Assembly: GCF_000016605.1 (NCBI RefSeq)
Contig: NC_009440.1
Span: 248,001 to 312,000 of the forward strand
From: Metallosphaera sedula DSM 5348
Lineage (GTDB): Archaea > Thermoproteota > Thermoprotei_A > Sulfolobales > Sulfolobaceae
Direction: 5' to 3'
Length of the DNA stretch: 64,000 bases
Position 1 is the stretch's first letter; each line of letters opens with the position of its first letter. The position numbers and the translations under genes were made by a program. Below are positions 54,562 through 63,556 of this stretch, piece after piece. Under the pieces are notes generated by a model that searched no databases, had not been told where the DNA came from, and worked only from the letters and a program-made list of their open reading frames with translations.

Positions 54562-55098
54562 ATGAAATCTCTCAAGTATACCATACCAGTGGCACTGGCC
54601 GTTTGGTGGATACCCATTCTCAACGGAATAATTGTGGGAGCAGTGGCCGGATTTTCAGAAAGGAGAAGAGATACTTCCATGGTCTCCTCAGGTGTAGCGT
54701 CCCTTATTGCATCAGCACTTTACCTCTATCTGGCCTTTAAGGTACTGGTAGTCCCTATTTTCGGCAATCTACTTCCAGTGTTAGCGGTCATCTTCTCCAT
54801 AGTGGGTATCTCCCTGGGTCTTCTCGCATCATACACGATATCTAACAGGACCACGGTTTCAGTTGTTACCCCAGAGGGAGCTGAGATGGAGTTTTACGCA
54901 AAGAATAACGACGAAATAGAACAGAAGTTGAGCTCCCTAACTCAAGGTTGCGGAAATCCTTCCTATAACGTGATTGATGAAAACAACATGATTGTAACGA
55001 GGAAGTGCAACGGATATGAGCTTCAATACCAGGTGAGAAAGGAGGGGAGAGGATACAGGGTAAACATTAAGGTAAAAACCAACTTCGACCGGGGATGA
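54562..55098 (+). CDS. Membrane protein with cytoplasmic C-terminal domain
   Basis: A 178-residue protein. Three hydrophobic helices (about 7-30, 43-63, 68-92) with a glycine-rich, DUF5518-like membrane part (WIPILNGIIVGAVAGF), then a soluble domain of about 80 residues with two cysteines (TQGCGNPS, VTRKCNGYE). The soluble part resembles in layout the N-terminal half of the preceding protein. It abuts the converging ABC permease gene without a gap. Function unknown. Confidence 0.65.
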   Translation: MKSLKYTIPVALAVWWIPILNGIIVGAVAGFSERRRDTSMVSSGVASLIASALYLYLAFKVLVVPIFGNLLPVLAVIFSIVGISLGLLASYTISNRTTVSVVTPEGAEMEFYAKNNDEIEQKLSSLTQGCGNPSYNVIDENNMIVTRKCNGYELQYQVRKEGRGYRVNIKVKTNFDRG

Positions 55099-55821
55099 TC
55101 ACTTTTCTCTCCACCTAGATGTTTTCATGGCTAGAAGTACGAAGAGAGGTCCCTCAACAAGGAATAGGAGCAAGGCAATTACGTTGAAGTTTGTTAACCC
55201 TGTTACTCCTTGCGTAATAACTGAGGCAGGCGATGAGGGAATTACTAGGGACAGATAGGCCACAATTCCATGTAATTCAGAATATGGATAATATATTGGC
55301 GGTATTATTGTGAAGACTGTCCCTAGAACGCCTGAGATAGCCCAGGAATGACGCGTGTATGGGACAAAGGTGCCAATGATAAACGCTAATCCTGTCATGG
55401 AGTAGTTCAGGTAACAGGCTATCAGGAAACTGATCAGGGCACTAGTTATGGAGAATACGTGAAGGATTAGGCCCAGAATCACGTATACTATCATTCCCAC
55501 AGACGAGAAGATTAGATTCGCCGTTGCCAACCCTAGCATGTATTCGGCGGGTCCTATCCTAGTGGCCACAAGCATATCCTGTAACTTCATTTCCTTCCTC
55601 AACATGACTACGTCAGAAAGGCTTACCACAGAGTTCGTGGCTACCACGGAGATCAATCCTCCCACAACAGCGTACTGGAGCAGAGCTCCCCTGGAAAGTA
55701 CGTACACTAGGAAAAGGATTGAGAGCGGGGTAATCAGGTAGCTGAAAACGTAGGTGTACCCTCTTTTCAGGAACGAGTAACCATAGAACCACGCAAACGC
55801 CAGTACATACCTCAGGTTCAA
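55099..55821 (-). CDS. ABC-2 type transporter permease
   Basis: A 240-residue protein with six helices, of ABC-2 type ([10 protein letters not shown]-like cytoplasmic loop, reading [19 protein letters not shown], and the YYPYSELHG segment before the last helices). Its ATG overlaps the stop of the ATP-binding gene by four bases. With that protein it forms an exporter for an unknown drug, lipid or polymer. Confidence 0.87.
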   Translation of the reverse strand: MNLRYVLAFAWFYGYSFLKRGYTYVFSYLITPLSILFLVYVLSRGALLQYAVVGGLISVVATNSVVSLSDVVMLRKEMKLQDMLVATRIGPAEYMLGLATANLIFSSVGMIVYVILGLILHVFSITSALISFLIACYLNYSMTGLAFIIGTFVPYTRHSWAISGVLGTVFTIIPPIYYPYSELHGIVAYLSLVIPSSPASVITQGVTGLTNFNVIALLLFLVEGPLFVLLAMKTSRWREK

Positions 55822-56639
55822 TTCCCATCCTCCCCATGAAGAATAAAGAGGTCCTCCAGCGAAACTGGTTTAATCACTGCCTTACCCACGATCTCCTTGG
55901 CCTTGTTCTCATCCATATAGGAAATCTGGGTTTTGCCAATTAACCTGTCCCCAATTCCCTCTATCCTTACCTTTCCGCGAAGGGGAGCAAGTAACTCTTC
56001 CTTGGTTCCCTTGGCTATGACCTTTCCCTTTCCCAACATTACTATGTCCTGTGATAGTTCCTCAGCCTCTTCCATGTAGTGAGTCGTGAGAACTACTCTA
56101 GAGCTGATGTTCTTTATCACAGACCATACCTCGAGCCTGGATATGGGATCCAGACCCGTCGTAGGCTCGTCGAGAAAGATGAGATCAGCATTTGACGCCA
56201 AGGCCATGGCCACGAATACCTTCCTTTTCATGCCACCCGACAAATCGTCGCAGGGCTTGTCCCTAACTTCCCAAAGTCCTATTTCCTTGAGTGCTCTCCT
56301 GGACTCCTCCAGTGCAGATTTAATGGACTCTCCCCTAGCAGTGAGAAACATGGTGAGGTGTTCCAGGGGACTCGCGAATCCCACCGGCTTCGCCTCTTGA
56401 GGTATTGAGACTATTCTCGTTCTGAGCTTCTCGGCCTCTGAGATCACGTCAAGTCCAAGTATCCTAGCTGTCCCGGAGGACGGGAGAAGTTGAGTGGACA
56501 GAATTCTCATCATCGTGGTTTTTCCTGCCCCATTCCTTCCTAGAACGGATAAGACCTTGGCATTAGATTGGAAGGTCACGTGATCAAGCGCAACTGTGCC
56601 ATCCCTGTAAACCTTTGTTAATCCGTCAACCTCTATCAT
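55818..56639 (-). CDS. ABC transporter ATP-binding protein
   Basis: A 273-residue ATPase. Walker [12 protein letters not shown]-loop [10 protein letters not shown], signature [10 protein letters not shown], Walker [16 protein letters not shown] and the switch His in [12 protein letters not shown] are all present. The C-terminal extension ([14 protein letters not shown] ...) is the DrrA-type regulatory tail. Upstream gene of the exporter operon; a TATA-like TATTTAAGC lies 25-35 bases before the ATG. Confidence 0.94.
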   Translation of the reverse strand: MIEVDGLTKVYRDGTVALDHVTFQSNAKVLSVLGRNGAGKTTMMRILSTQLLPSSGTARILGLDVISEAEKLRTRIVSIPQEAKPVGFASPLEHLTMFLTARGESIKSALEESRRALKEIGLWEVRDKPCDDLSGGMKRKVFVAMALASNADLIFLDEPTTGLDPISRLEVWSVIKNISSRVVLTTHYMEEAEELSQDIVMLGKGKVIAKGTKEELLAPLRGKVRIEGIGDRLIGKTQISYMDENKAKEIVGKAVIKPVSLEDLFILHGEDGN

Positions 56640-56822
56640 AAATCAGGAATAGATCTCTAAAGCTTAAATAGTCAACACAATTTGTGGGTTATTTCCATGT
56701 ATTTAAATGAGGACTAACCTGGCTTTTTTAGTTATTTGATTATTTATGTTGTCCACGAATTAACAACTGTTTAGTATTCTCGAACATAAATACTTAAATA
56801 CTTAAACTGCTTAAAGTTCTTA
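56640..56822. other. A/T-rich intergenic region with four spaced CTTAA elements
   Basis: Contains CTTAA at 56793, 56801, 56810 and, just past it, 56820 (spacings 8, 9 and 10 bases) before a small reading frame. One copy, ACTTAAATA, is placed as a TATA box for that frame. Otherwise nothing is recognised. Confidence 0.4.
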
Positions 56823-56987
56823 ATGAAGTCGTATTTCACTATTAAACAAACATCCAATTGTCCCACAAATTACGGATTATATGAGTGCAGTATAACCAGC
56901 GAAGGAGAAAATTGTAAGTTATTGGCGTGTGTATTACCAAGATTAGCTACTCCCTTCAACTTAGATGATACGAGACCTCTTTTTTAG
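56823..56987 (+). CDS. Possible small cysteine-rich protein
   Basis: A 54-codon frame from ATG. It encodes a soluble peptide with four cysteines at residues 13, 22, 31 and 36 (TSNCPTNYGLYECS, ENCKLLACVLPRL), spacing compatible with a zinc or disulfide knuckle. A TATA-like ACTTAAATA lies about 26 bases upstream, fitting a leaderless transcript. It lies alone in a 450-base gap. It is not recognised and could be chance, but the Cys pattern and promoter position favour a gene. Confidence 0.45.
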   Translation: MKSYFTIKQTSNCPTNYGLYECSITSEGENCKLLACVLPRLATPFNLDDTRPLF

Positions 56988-57092
56988 ACCTATTAAGCTA
57001 TGTGATTTTTAATCTTAAATAGCTAAAAATTATATCACTTTCTATATCAGAAATACTCCTAGAACCAGCGTTAAAAAGAGGTTAAGAAAAGA
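56988..57092. other. Intergenic gap before the sulfur operon end
   Basis: A/T-rich; nothing recognised beyond short T runs that may serve as terminators. Confidence 0.35.
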
Positions 57093-57995
57093 TCAGGCCT
57101 TGAAGTTCTTGCCTACTATCTTTAACATGCCCATCATTACTCCTAGCCCCCTCTGGATATCAGGATCCTTCATCATAGCTATTAGCTTTCCAAGTGTGAC
57201 GTTCTCCGGGTTAGCCAGGACCTTCCTTGCCTCTTCGCTCGACCAAACCTCAATCAGGGAGCTCAGGGGTGGGGACGTTGCCTTATTTAGGAACTCTAAT
57301 CCCTTGGGTAAGAACTCAAATATCAGCGAAAGGGTAGTTCCTAGATTTGTGATGGCATCATCGTTGAGCGCATCCCTCAATGACTTCAGGGCATAGGACA
57401 TGTTTATTAACACGTCTAAGGTGCCGCTGTTCTTTAGATCCATGACCCTATTCAAAACCTCATTCAGTGCTGGAGCCTTGTCTATTATCTGCTTTAGTCC
57501 ATCTGAAGTCTTGGGATTCATGGAGCTAAGGACTTCCATGAGATTACTGAGGGTAGAGCCTAGGTTCATGATGGCATCATCGTTAAGAGCTTCCCTCAAC
57601 GACTTCAGGGCATAGGACATGTTGACAATAACGTCAAGGGTTCCGCTATCCCTCAATGCCTTCAACCTCATTAGGGCATCTTTCAATGCGTCTGCATTTT
57701 CAAGAATTTGGGCAATGTCGTTTTGTTTATTCTTCATCTCACCCGCAATTATCATGAGATTGGAAAGCATGTCGGCTATGCTCTGTATGGCATCATCGTT
57801 GAGCGCATCCCTTAGTGACTTGGCCCCGTAACTGAAGTTAATTAGAACGTCAAGGGCACCGCTATCCTTTAGTTGACCTATCTTTGTGAGGACCTCATTT
57901 AACGTAGAGACGTGATCGAGGAAGTTAGCTAGTTCCTCCATCTTCTTTTCGTCTAGTTTCGTAAGTACCTTATCCAGGTTTACCTCTGTAGCCAT
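57093..57995 (-). CDS. DUF1641 protein with three tandem repeats
   Basis: A 300-residue helical protein with three copies of a 48-50 residue unit at about 32-80, 103-152 and 177-224. Each has LKxSGTLDVLINMSYALKSL or close, then (R/E)DALNDDAI and a Leu-rich helix. DUF1641 proteins usually have one such unit and occur near formate dehydrogenases or sulfide-quinone reductases. No cysteines or membrane segments. Fourth gene of the TusA-SQR-DsrE operon, four bases after the DsrE stop. It may scaffold the flavoprotein; function is not known to me. Confidence 0.85.
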   Translation of the reverse strand: MATEVNLDKVLTKLDEKKMEELANFLDHVSTLNEVLTKIGQLKDSGALDVLINFSYGAKSLRDALNDDAIQSIADMLSNLMIIAGEMKNKQNDIAQILENADALKDALMRLKALRDSGTLDVIVNMSYALKSLREALNDDAIMNLGSTLSNLMEVLSSMNPKTSDGLKQIIDKAPALNEVLNRVMDLKNSGTLDVLINMSYALKSLRDALNDDAITNLGTTLSLIFEFLPKGLEFLNKATSPPLSSLIEVWSSEEARKVLANPENVTLGKLIAMMKDPDIQRGLGVMMGMLKIVGKNFKA

Positions 57996-57999
57996 GGTA

Positions 58000-58377
58000 T
58001 CACCATATGCTTATGATCTGTCCTCCCTCAACTTCCATGGAGAAGGAGGTAATCCCAACTATGTCATCGACCAGGTCCCCATAGTCATCCTTGTCTAGGC
58101 CATGGATCTTGCTTGCGTAGGAGCAGGCCAATATCTTCAGTTTTCCCGATTTCTTAGCTTTCCTGAAGTGTTGGAAAACATCCTCATTACTTTCCCTTAT
58201 GGTCTTGGAGGTTCCTGATTCGACCCTTAGATCCGGATTCTTCAGGAAGGCCTTAACTCCGTCCATTGTGGCAAAAAGAACCACTTCGTTGTCTAGGGTG
58301 GCTGAGATTAGGGCGTGCATACCCGCATAGGCTACTCGGTCCAGCTCATTGGAGCCCAAAATAATTCCAACTTTCAT
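58000..58377 (-). CDS. DsrE-family sulfur-relay protein
   Basis: A 125-residue DsrE/DsrF-like fold protein: MKVGIILGSNELDRVAYAG at the start, a central ATMDGVKAFL and a single cysteine in LKILACSYASKIHG (near residue 85), which is the position of the persulfide-carrying Cys in DsrE-like proteins. It would carry sulfane sulfur between TusA and a thiol or flavoprotein. It lies six bases after the flavoprotein stop. Confidence 0.87.
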   Translation of the reverse strand: MKVGIILGSNELDRVAYAGMHALISATLDNEVVLFATMDGVKAFLKNPDLRVESGTSKTIRESNEDVFQHFRKAKKSGKLKILACSYASKIHGLDKDDYGDLVDDIVGITSFSMEVEGGQIISIW

Positions 58378-58383
58378 GGCCTG

Positions 58384-59538
58384 TCACACTATGGCCTTGG
58401 CGGTCACTGTCCAGTACAACTTGTTGTACATTAGTTTGCCCCACCAATGTACGTAGGAAGGTGGTGGAGGTACTGGAGGTGCTGCGTAGTTAAATCTGAT
58501 ATAGGTCCCAGAGTCAAGTCCCGTGGCAATGTAGCAGAACACTGACCCATCATATGTCTTCTTGAGTCCGTTACCCCTTATCTCGTTCGTAACGTTGTTT
58601 GCAATTACGTAGGATTCAAAGTCCGCAGTTGACCCGGCCTTGGAAATTGGAATGTCCGTGGTATCACCTATTACGAATACGTTGGAGTGATCCTTCATTC
58701 TCAAGGTGAACTTGTCGGTTGGAATCCAGTTCCTCTTGTCCCCAATGCCGGACTTCCCTATAACATCAGCACCTGTGTGCGGTGGCACCCCTATGGCGAG
58801 GTCGAACTTGATTTTCTCCCCCTCTTGAGATTCCATCACCTTATCCTTCGCATTAACGTTGGTTACATTGAATGGAGAGATTATCTTTATTCCTCTTTCT
58901 TGAAATATCTTTATCATAACGTCGTTTGTGGTCTTGATACCGAATATCCCAGGTACAGGATAGGTGTAGATAATCTCTGTCTTGTCCCTGATTCCCCTCC
59001 TCTTTAGGTAATCGTCCAGCATCAAGGCAATCTCCATGGGCGCTACGGGGCACTTATGGGGTAACTTGGCAACGTTAATCACCACTGTTCCTCCACTAAA
59101 TTGATCCAATGCTTCCCTCAGTTTTAACGCACTCTCGTATTCCCAAGGGGAGTAGACGGCGTCCCTATAGCCCGGTACTTCATCCCATCTTAGATGTGAA
59201 CCAGTAGCTATAACCAGATAGTCGTAGGAGTGGGAAACCCCGTCAGCTGTTGTAACGGAGTGGTTAGCCGGGTCTATCTTAGAAACTTCTCCCTTTTGAC
59301 CGTGAAGAAACTTAACTCTATGATCTAACAGCTCCCTCTCCGGTCTGATTAGCTCCATGGGATCTTGAACGTTAAAGGGAACTAGAGCTTGGCCTGGTTG
59401 ATAGGTATGTTTCTCGTTCTTGTCCAGGACCACTATCTCTGCGTCTCCCCTCTCCAGCTCCTCTGGCATCATTCTAGCCATTCTGTTGGCTACGATTGTT
59501 CCAGCTATACCTCCACCTACGACTATAACTCTCTTCAT
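58384..59538 (-). CDS. Sulfide:quinone oxidoreductase-like flavoprotein
   Basis: A 384-residue FAD protein: [14 protein letters not shown] at the N-terminus, [16 protein letters not shown] and [16 protein letters not shown]. Two cysteines, C163 ([11 protein letters not shown]) and C335 (VFCYIATG), sit where SQR has its redox-active pair; a third catalytic Cys is not seen. The tail ([15 protein letters not shown]) is amphipathic, for membrane binding. It most likely oxidises sulfide or a persulfide and reduces quinone; type II NADH dehydrogenase is less likely because of the cysteines. Its start overlaps the tusA stop by four bases. Confidence 0.87.
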   Translation of the reverse strand: MKRVIVVGGGIAGTIVANRMARMMPEELERGDAEIVVLDKNEKHTYQPGQALVPFNVQDPMELIRPERELLDHRVKFLHGQKGEVSKIDPANHSVTTADGVSHSYDYLVIATGSHLRWDEVPGYRDAVYSPWEYESALKLREALDQFSGGTVVINVAKLPHKCPVAPMEIALMLDDYLKRRGIRDKTEIIYTYPVPGIFGIKTTNDVMIKIFQERGIKIISPFNVTNVNAKDKVMESQEGEKIKFDLAIGVPPHTGADVIGKSGIGDKRNWIPTDKFTLRMKDHSNVFVIGDTTDIPISKAGSTADFESYVIANNVTNEIRGNGLKKTYDGSVFCYIATGLDSGTYIRFNYAAPPVPPPPSYVHWWGKLMYNKLYWTVTAKAIV

Positions 59539-59774
59539 TTTGTGATCACCAGTGTGAACTTACCACCCTCATTTTTCTCGGAAACGACCTTGTAACCCTT
59601 CTTAGTTACAAATGCTACCACGTCCTTCTTGGTAGCTTCATCCCCTAAGATAGCCTCTACTGCCTCCCCTGGACTTATCTCCTCTAGGACTCCAGAGAGT
59701 TCTCCTAGAGGTCCTGCGCAAGATTGACCCGTTAGATCCAACTTTTTATATATCTTTAAGGACATTTTTATCAT
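59535..59774 (-). CDS. tusA: TusA-like sulfur carrier
   Basis: A roughly 80-residue TusA/SirA-like protein. [20 protein letters not shown] holds the sulfur-carrying Cys (C19 from this start); CAGP replaces the usual CPxP. First gene of the operon. Possible ATGs at 59783, 59774 and 59765; the TATA box at 59793-59802 puts transcription start at about 59773, so 59774 is chosen. In Sulfolobales TusA passes thiosulfonate-type sulfur to DsrE3 and the Hdr-like complex. Confidence 0.9.
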   Translation of the reverse strand: MIKMSLKIYKKLDLTGQSCAGPLGELSGVLEEISPGEAVEAILGDEATKKDVVAFVTKKGYKVVSEKNEGGKFTLVITK

Positions 59775-59792
59775 TACATACATCTTACCCAA

Positions 59793-59802
59793 GGTTATAA
59801 AC
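59793..59802 (-). promoter_or_regulatory. TATA box of the tusA-SQR-dsrE-DUF1641 operon
   Basis: Minus-strand GTTTATAACC, 25 bases before the chosen start of tusA. A second promoter for the divergent ATPase gene must lie in the same 95-base gap. Confidence 0.6.
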
Positions 59803-59888
59803 TTTTATTTAAAAGTGTTTATAATGGATTATTCCATAAAAACTAAATTAAATAAAGGGAAGTGATATCGGGCTCTGAGCCTTAAAAG

Positions 59889-60641
59889 ATGAGTATAACC
59901 CAGTCTTATTACATGGATTTAGGAACACTGACCCTAGAGAAGGATCAAGTAATTAGAAAGTGTATAGCTATCCTAGGAATAAGAGGATCAGGAAAATCAA
60001 ATACTGCGAAAGTGTTCGCTGAGGAACTCATCAAGGAGAAAGTTCCCCTAGTTATAGTGGATCCAGACGGTGAATATAGGGGGCTTGAGGCTATAATTTT
60101 TGATAAATTTAACGTTGATCCAGAGGAAGTGGTTAACCTTCTTATGGTTGGTAAAAGCGTGGTCCTTGATGTTAATGACTGGAACGAGGAAGTATTCAAG
60201 TTCCTGACCACCTTCTTCAACATCCTTTGGGAGACTTCCAAGATTTATAGGAGGGACATCTTCGTCCTCCTAGAGGAGGCACATGAGTTTATCCCCCAGG
60301 GAACAAGAACCCCGCTTAGCGACGTCTTGGTGAGGATTGCCCTTCGAGGGAGAAAGAGGGGGATTGGGATGATCCTGGTGAGTCAGAGATCAGCCAAGGT
60401 AAACAAGGATGTCCTTACCCAGAGCGAGATCTATTTCCTCCACAAGGTGGTTCACCCAGTCGACGTAAGGGTTTACAAGGAAATACTACCTCTAAAATCC
60501 AGGGAAATTGAGGCTGAGATAAAGGCCATGGAAACTGGAGATGCGATATTTTACAAGGATGGGGAACTAAGAAAGGTTAGAATTAGAAAGTTTGATGAGT
60601 TTCCGTCGGTCATCCAGAGCGGTGAAAAGGCGGAAATATAA
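59889..60641 (+). CDS. HerA-like ATPase (DUF87 type)
   Basis: A 250-residue P-loop ATPase. Walker A GIRGSGKSNT (near residue 31), VIVDPDGEY, Walker B FVLLEEAHEF (near 125-134) and LVSQRSAKV with the sensor region are typical of short HerA/DUF87 proteins. It lacks the N-terminal HAS-barrel of HerA proper, so its role is probably not DNA-end resection with NurA. It ends one base from the converging rhodanese gene. Partner unknown. Confidence 0.86.
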   Translation: MSITQSYYMDLGTLTLEKDQVIRKCIAILGIRGSGKSNTAKVFAEELIKEKVPLVIVDPDGEYRGLEAIIFDKFNVDPEEVVNLLMVGKSVVLDVNDWNEEVFKFLTTFFNILWETSKIYRRDIFVLLEEAHEFIPQGTRTPLSDVLVRIALRGRKRGIGMILVSQRSAKVNKDVLTQSEIYFLHKVVHPVDVRVYKEILPLKSREIEAEIKAMETGDAIFYKDGELRKVRIRKFDEFPSVIQSGEKAEI

Positions 60642-61445
60642 CTACCTTTCCACTGGAACTCCAACCATGTTTCCCCATTCCGACCATGAACCGTCGTAAA
60701 GTCTCACACGGGGAATGTTCAGAAGGTATTTCAGGTAAAACCATACGAGGGAGGCCCTCGCCCCAGTTCTACAGTATACCACAGTGTCGTCCCTAGACAC
60801 GGATATCTCAAGCTTATCCGGCGGAAGAAGTTCTTCCGTGATGGGATCAAAGAACTTGTTCCATGGCACATTCACAGCCCCGGGGATGTGACCCGTTACT
60901 TGAGATTCCTCGTTGGGGTGTTCAGGCGGGGTACTTGCCTCTCCCACATATTCTTCACGGTATCTAACGTCGAGAAGCTGAAATTTCTCCCCCCTATTGA
61001 TCTTGGGAAGTAACTCCCACACCATGATCCTTTGACTCCAGTCAGGTTCCAAGGCTTCATATTTGCAGGCTGGTCGACTCCTCACCTCTGTCTCTCTTGG
61101 AAACTCCTTGATCTCCCACGCGACCTTTCCGCCATCCAGAACGCTCATCTCCCTGTGGCCGAAAGCCCTCAATATCCAGAACGCGTAAAATGCATACCTA
61201 TTGTTGAAGTCACTGTACAAGACCAAGGGATCTTCGTGGGAAATTCCAAGTTCGCCTAATCTCTTCTCAAGAATTTCCCTAGTGGCGAAATCCCTTTTCA
61301 CGGGATGCCTTAGGTATCTCCAGGGGAGCCTGATGGCGTTGGGAATGTGCCATTCAACGTAGGAATCGTCATAGAAAGTGACCTCAACCACCTTATAATC
61401 GTGAAGGTCCTCTAGTAATTTTGGTGCGGAAATCAAGTATTTCAT
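60642..61445 (-). CDS. Sulfurtransferase with two rhodanese domains
   Basis: A 267-residue tandem rhodanese. The inactive N-terminal domain (1-120) has VEWHIPNAIRLPW and SVLDGGKVAWE. The C-terminal domain has LLDVRYREEY, GHIPGAVNVPW and the active loop YCRTGARAS (Cys near residue 229). CRxGxR loops favour thiosulfate or 3-mercaptopyruvate as sulfur donor. Fits with the nearby TusA-DsrE sulfur carriers though on a separate transcript. TATA-like TATTTTATTACC about 30 bases upstream. Confidence 0.92.
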   Translation of the reverse strand: MKYLISAPKLLEDLHDYKVVEVTFYDDSYVEWHIPNAIRLPWRYLRHPVKRDFATREILEKRLGELGISHEDPLVLYSDFNNRYAFYAFWILRAFGHREMSVLDGGKVAWEIKEFPRETEVRSRPACKYEALEPDWSQRIMVWELLPKINRGEKFQLLDVRYREEYVGEASTPPEHPNEESQVTGHIPGAVNVPWNKFFDPITEELLPPDKLEISVSRDDTVVYCRTGARASLVWFYLKYLLNIPRVRLYDGSWSEWGNMVGVPVER

Positions 61446-61557
61446 TTGAGAGAGACATCATACATTAGGTAATAAAATATTCGATAATATCACAGAAAAT
61501 TTTAATTTTAACTGTCTTAAGGGCTTCTTTAACGATTAGACCGCAATCATGTAATTC

Positions 61558-61566
61558 TTTTTATTA
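61558..61566 (+). promoter_or_regulatory. TATA-like element of the ClC gene
   Basis: TTTTTATTA centred 26 bases before ATG 61589, consistent with leaderless transcription. Confidence 0.5.
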
Positions 61567-61588
61567 TACAGTAAACCAACATTCTTTC

Positions 61589-63355
61589 ATGTCTGGAAGG
61601 CTGTCGTCTTTGCCTTACTTCGAGAAGTGGCTCATCCTGGGCATCTTGCTCGGGGTGGTTGCAGGCTTTGCCTCTACAGTTTTCTACCTTTTGCTTCATG
61701 TGTTCGAGTATATCTTCATTACTAGATTTGTGGGTATGTCTTATCCTCACCCCCTGGGAGAGGGAGGAACTCTGAACTTCACGTTTCACCCTGGGAATTT
61801 CATCCTAGTGCCTGTTTCCCTCATGATAGGCGGACTCATATCAGGTCTTGTGGTATATACCTTCGCCCCCGAAGCAGAGGGCCACGGTACTGACGCTGCC
61901 ATTAAGGCATATCATTATCTCCAAGGAAAGGTCAGATGGGTTGTAATTCCCGTTAAGATATTCGCTTCAGCGGTAACAATAGGATCGGGTGGTAGCGCTG
62001 GAAGAGAGGGCCCCACAGCTCAATTTTCCTCAGGGGTAGGATCGGTTATTGCGGACTTACTTAAGCTTTCGCCAGAGGACAGAAGGAGGGCGTTAGCTGT
62101 GGGTATAGGAGCAGGAATAGGGACTATATTTAAGACGCCCATAGGTGGTGCGCTCCTAGCGTCGGAGATACTTTACAAGAGGGACTTGGAACCCGAGTTA
62201 ATTTACCCTGGACTAATTGCCTCCTCGGTGGGATACACGATCTTCGGCATCATTTTTGGTTTTACTCCCGTTTTCGGGTATTATACGGGAACTTTCAATC
62301 CCATGAGGTTACCCTTGTACGCCTTGCTCGGGGTAATATCAGGGCTGTTGGCCATCCTTTACGTTAAGTCCTTTTACGGAATATCGGGATTATTCAAGAG
62401 ACTAAAGCTTCCCAATCACGTTAAGCCCATGATTGGGGGAGGACTTGCTGGGCTCTTGACCCTTCTTTTTCCCGAGGTTATGGGTACAGGATATGGGTGG
62501 ATAAATCTGGCTGAATTCGAGAGATTCTCGTCCTTCTATTCACCTGTATTACCTGTTCTACTTCTGTTGGCACTACTTCCCCTCGTGAAGATTCTAGCTA
62601 CCTCGCTCTCTATAGGATCAGGAGGAAGCGGAGGTGTCTTTGCCCCTGGCCTATTTATCGGAGCGTTCTTGGGAGCAGATGTGGGTCTGATTTTTCATTA
62701 TCTATTTCCTTCCCTTGTGCCCAACATCGCTCCCTTCGTTATAATAGGCATGATGTCGTTTTTCGCTGCTGCCGGAAAGGTTCCACTATCAGTGATAGTG
62801 ATGGTAACTGAAATGACCTCAAGTCTTCAACTACTTCCAGGGGCCATGATAGCCGTGGCCATCTCCTACTTGGTTTCAGGAAATTACACGATCTACAGAA
62901 GTCAAGTCCCAACAAGGAGGGATTCTCCAGCCCATAAGAGCGAGTACGAGATCCCCGTCATGCAGAGGCTGAAGGTGGGACAATGCAAGAGATACGACAT
63001 ACGAGTGTCTCCCTCAACTACGGTAGAGGTGGCTCTCAAGGTCATGTTAGACAACAACTTTCTGAGCCTCCCAGTCGTGGACGAATCGAGCAGGTTCATA
63101 GGTATAGTGTATTACAGGGATATCGAAGGGAAGAATCCTTTGGATCAGGTAGGTCGCTACGTGATGAGAGGCTCTCCTCACGTTTCACCTCAATCTTCTC
63201 TGGAACAAGCTTGGGAGATAATGGCTCTAAACAGGAGCAGATGGGTAGCTGTAGTGGACAAGGGAATCTTCCAGGGCATGGTTACCATGGATTCCCTCTT
63301 GGCACTCTATGAGCATGAAGTTAGGGCCCTAACAGATACTTCGCGTGATACATGA
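61589..63355 (+). CDS. ClC-family chloride channel/exchanger with CBS domains
   Basis: A 588-residue ClC protein. The chloride-site motifs are [11 protein letters not shown] (near residue 133), [18 protein letters not shown] and [19 protein letters not shown] contains the gating Glu. The C-terminus has two CBS domains (about 460-580; [14 protein letters not shown]-like [15 protein letters not shown] and [12 protein letters not shown]) that bind nucleotides. In acidophiles such exchangers take part in extreme acid resistance. Own promoter, single gene. Confidence 0.94.
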   Translation: MSGRLSSLPYFEKWLILGILLGVVAGFASTVFYLLLHVFEYIFITRFVGMSYPHPLGEGGTLNFTFHPGNFILVPVSLMIGGLISGLVVYTFAPEAEGHGTDAAIKAYHYLQGKVRWVVIPVKIFASAVTIGSGGSAGREGPTAQFSSGVGSVIADLLKLSPEDRRRALAVGIGAGIGTIFKTPIGGALLASEILYKRDLEPELIYPGLIASSVGYTIFGIIFGFTPVFGYYTGTFNPMRLPLYALLGVISGLLAILYVKSFYGISGLFKRLKLPNHVKPMIGGGLAGLLTLLFPEVMGTGYGWINLAEFERFSSFYSPVLPVLLLLALLPLVKILATSLSIGSGGSGGVFAPGLFIGAFLGADVGLIFHYLFPSLVPNIAPFVIIGMMSFFAAAGKVPLSVIVMVTEMTSSLQLLPGAMIAVAISYLVSGNYTIYRSQVPTRRDSPAHKSEYEIPVMQRLKVGQCKRYDIRVSPSTTVEVALKVMLDNNFLSLPVVDESSRFIGIVYYRDIEGKNPLDQVGRYVMRGSPHVSPQSSLEQAWEIMALNRSRWVAVVDKGIFQGMVTMDSLLALYEHEVRALTDTSRDT

Positions 63356-63523
63356 ATTTAGCCCTTGAGGGGTACATCGAGAGTTGAGGATATTTGTCTA
63401 AAGGGGCAGAGTAGTCCCAGCCCTCGCCAGCATCTTAACATCAAGAATGTCAAACTGAACAGTAGATAAAGGTTGTATTCTAAGGTATATTCTCTAGATG
63501 AATTGCCGAAACTAGCCACATAG

Positions 63524-63530
63524 TTTTTAA
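63524..63530 (+). promoter_or_regulatory. TATA-like element of the glycosyltransferase gene
   Basis: TTTTTAA centred about 29 bases before ATG 63557. Confidence 0.4.
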
Positions 63531-63556
63531 GCTCCCCTTTATCATGTTAAACCCGA

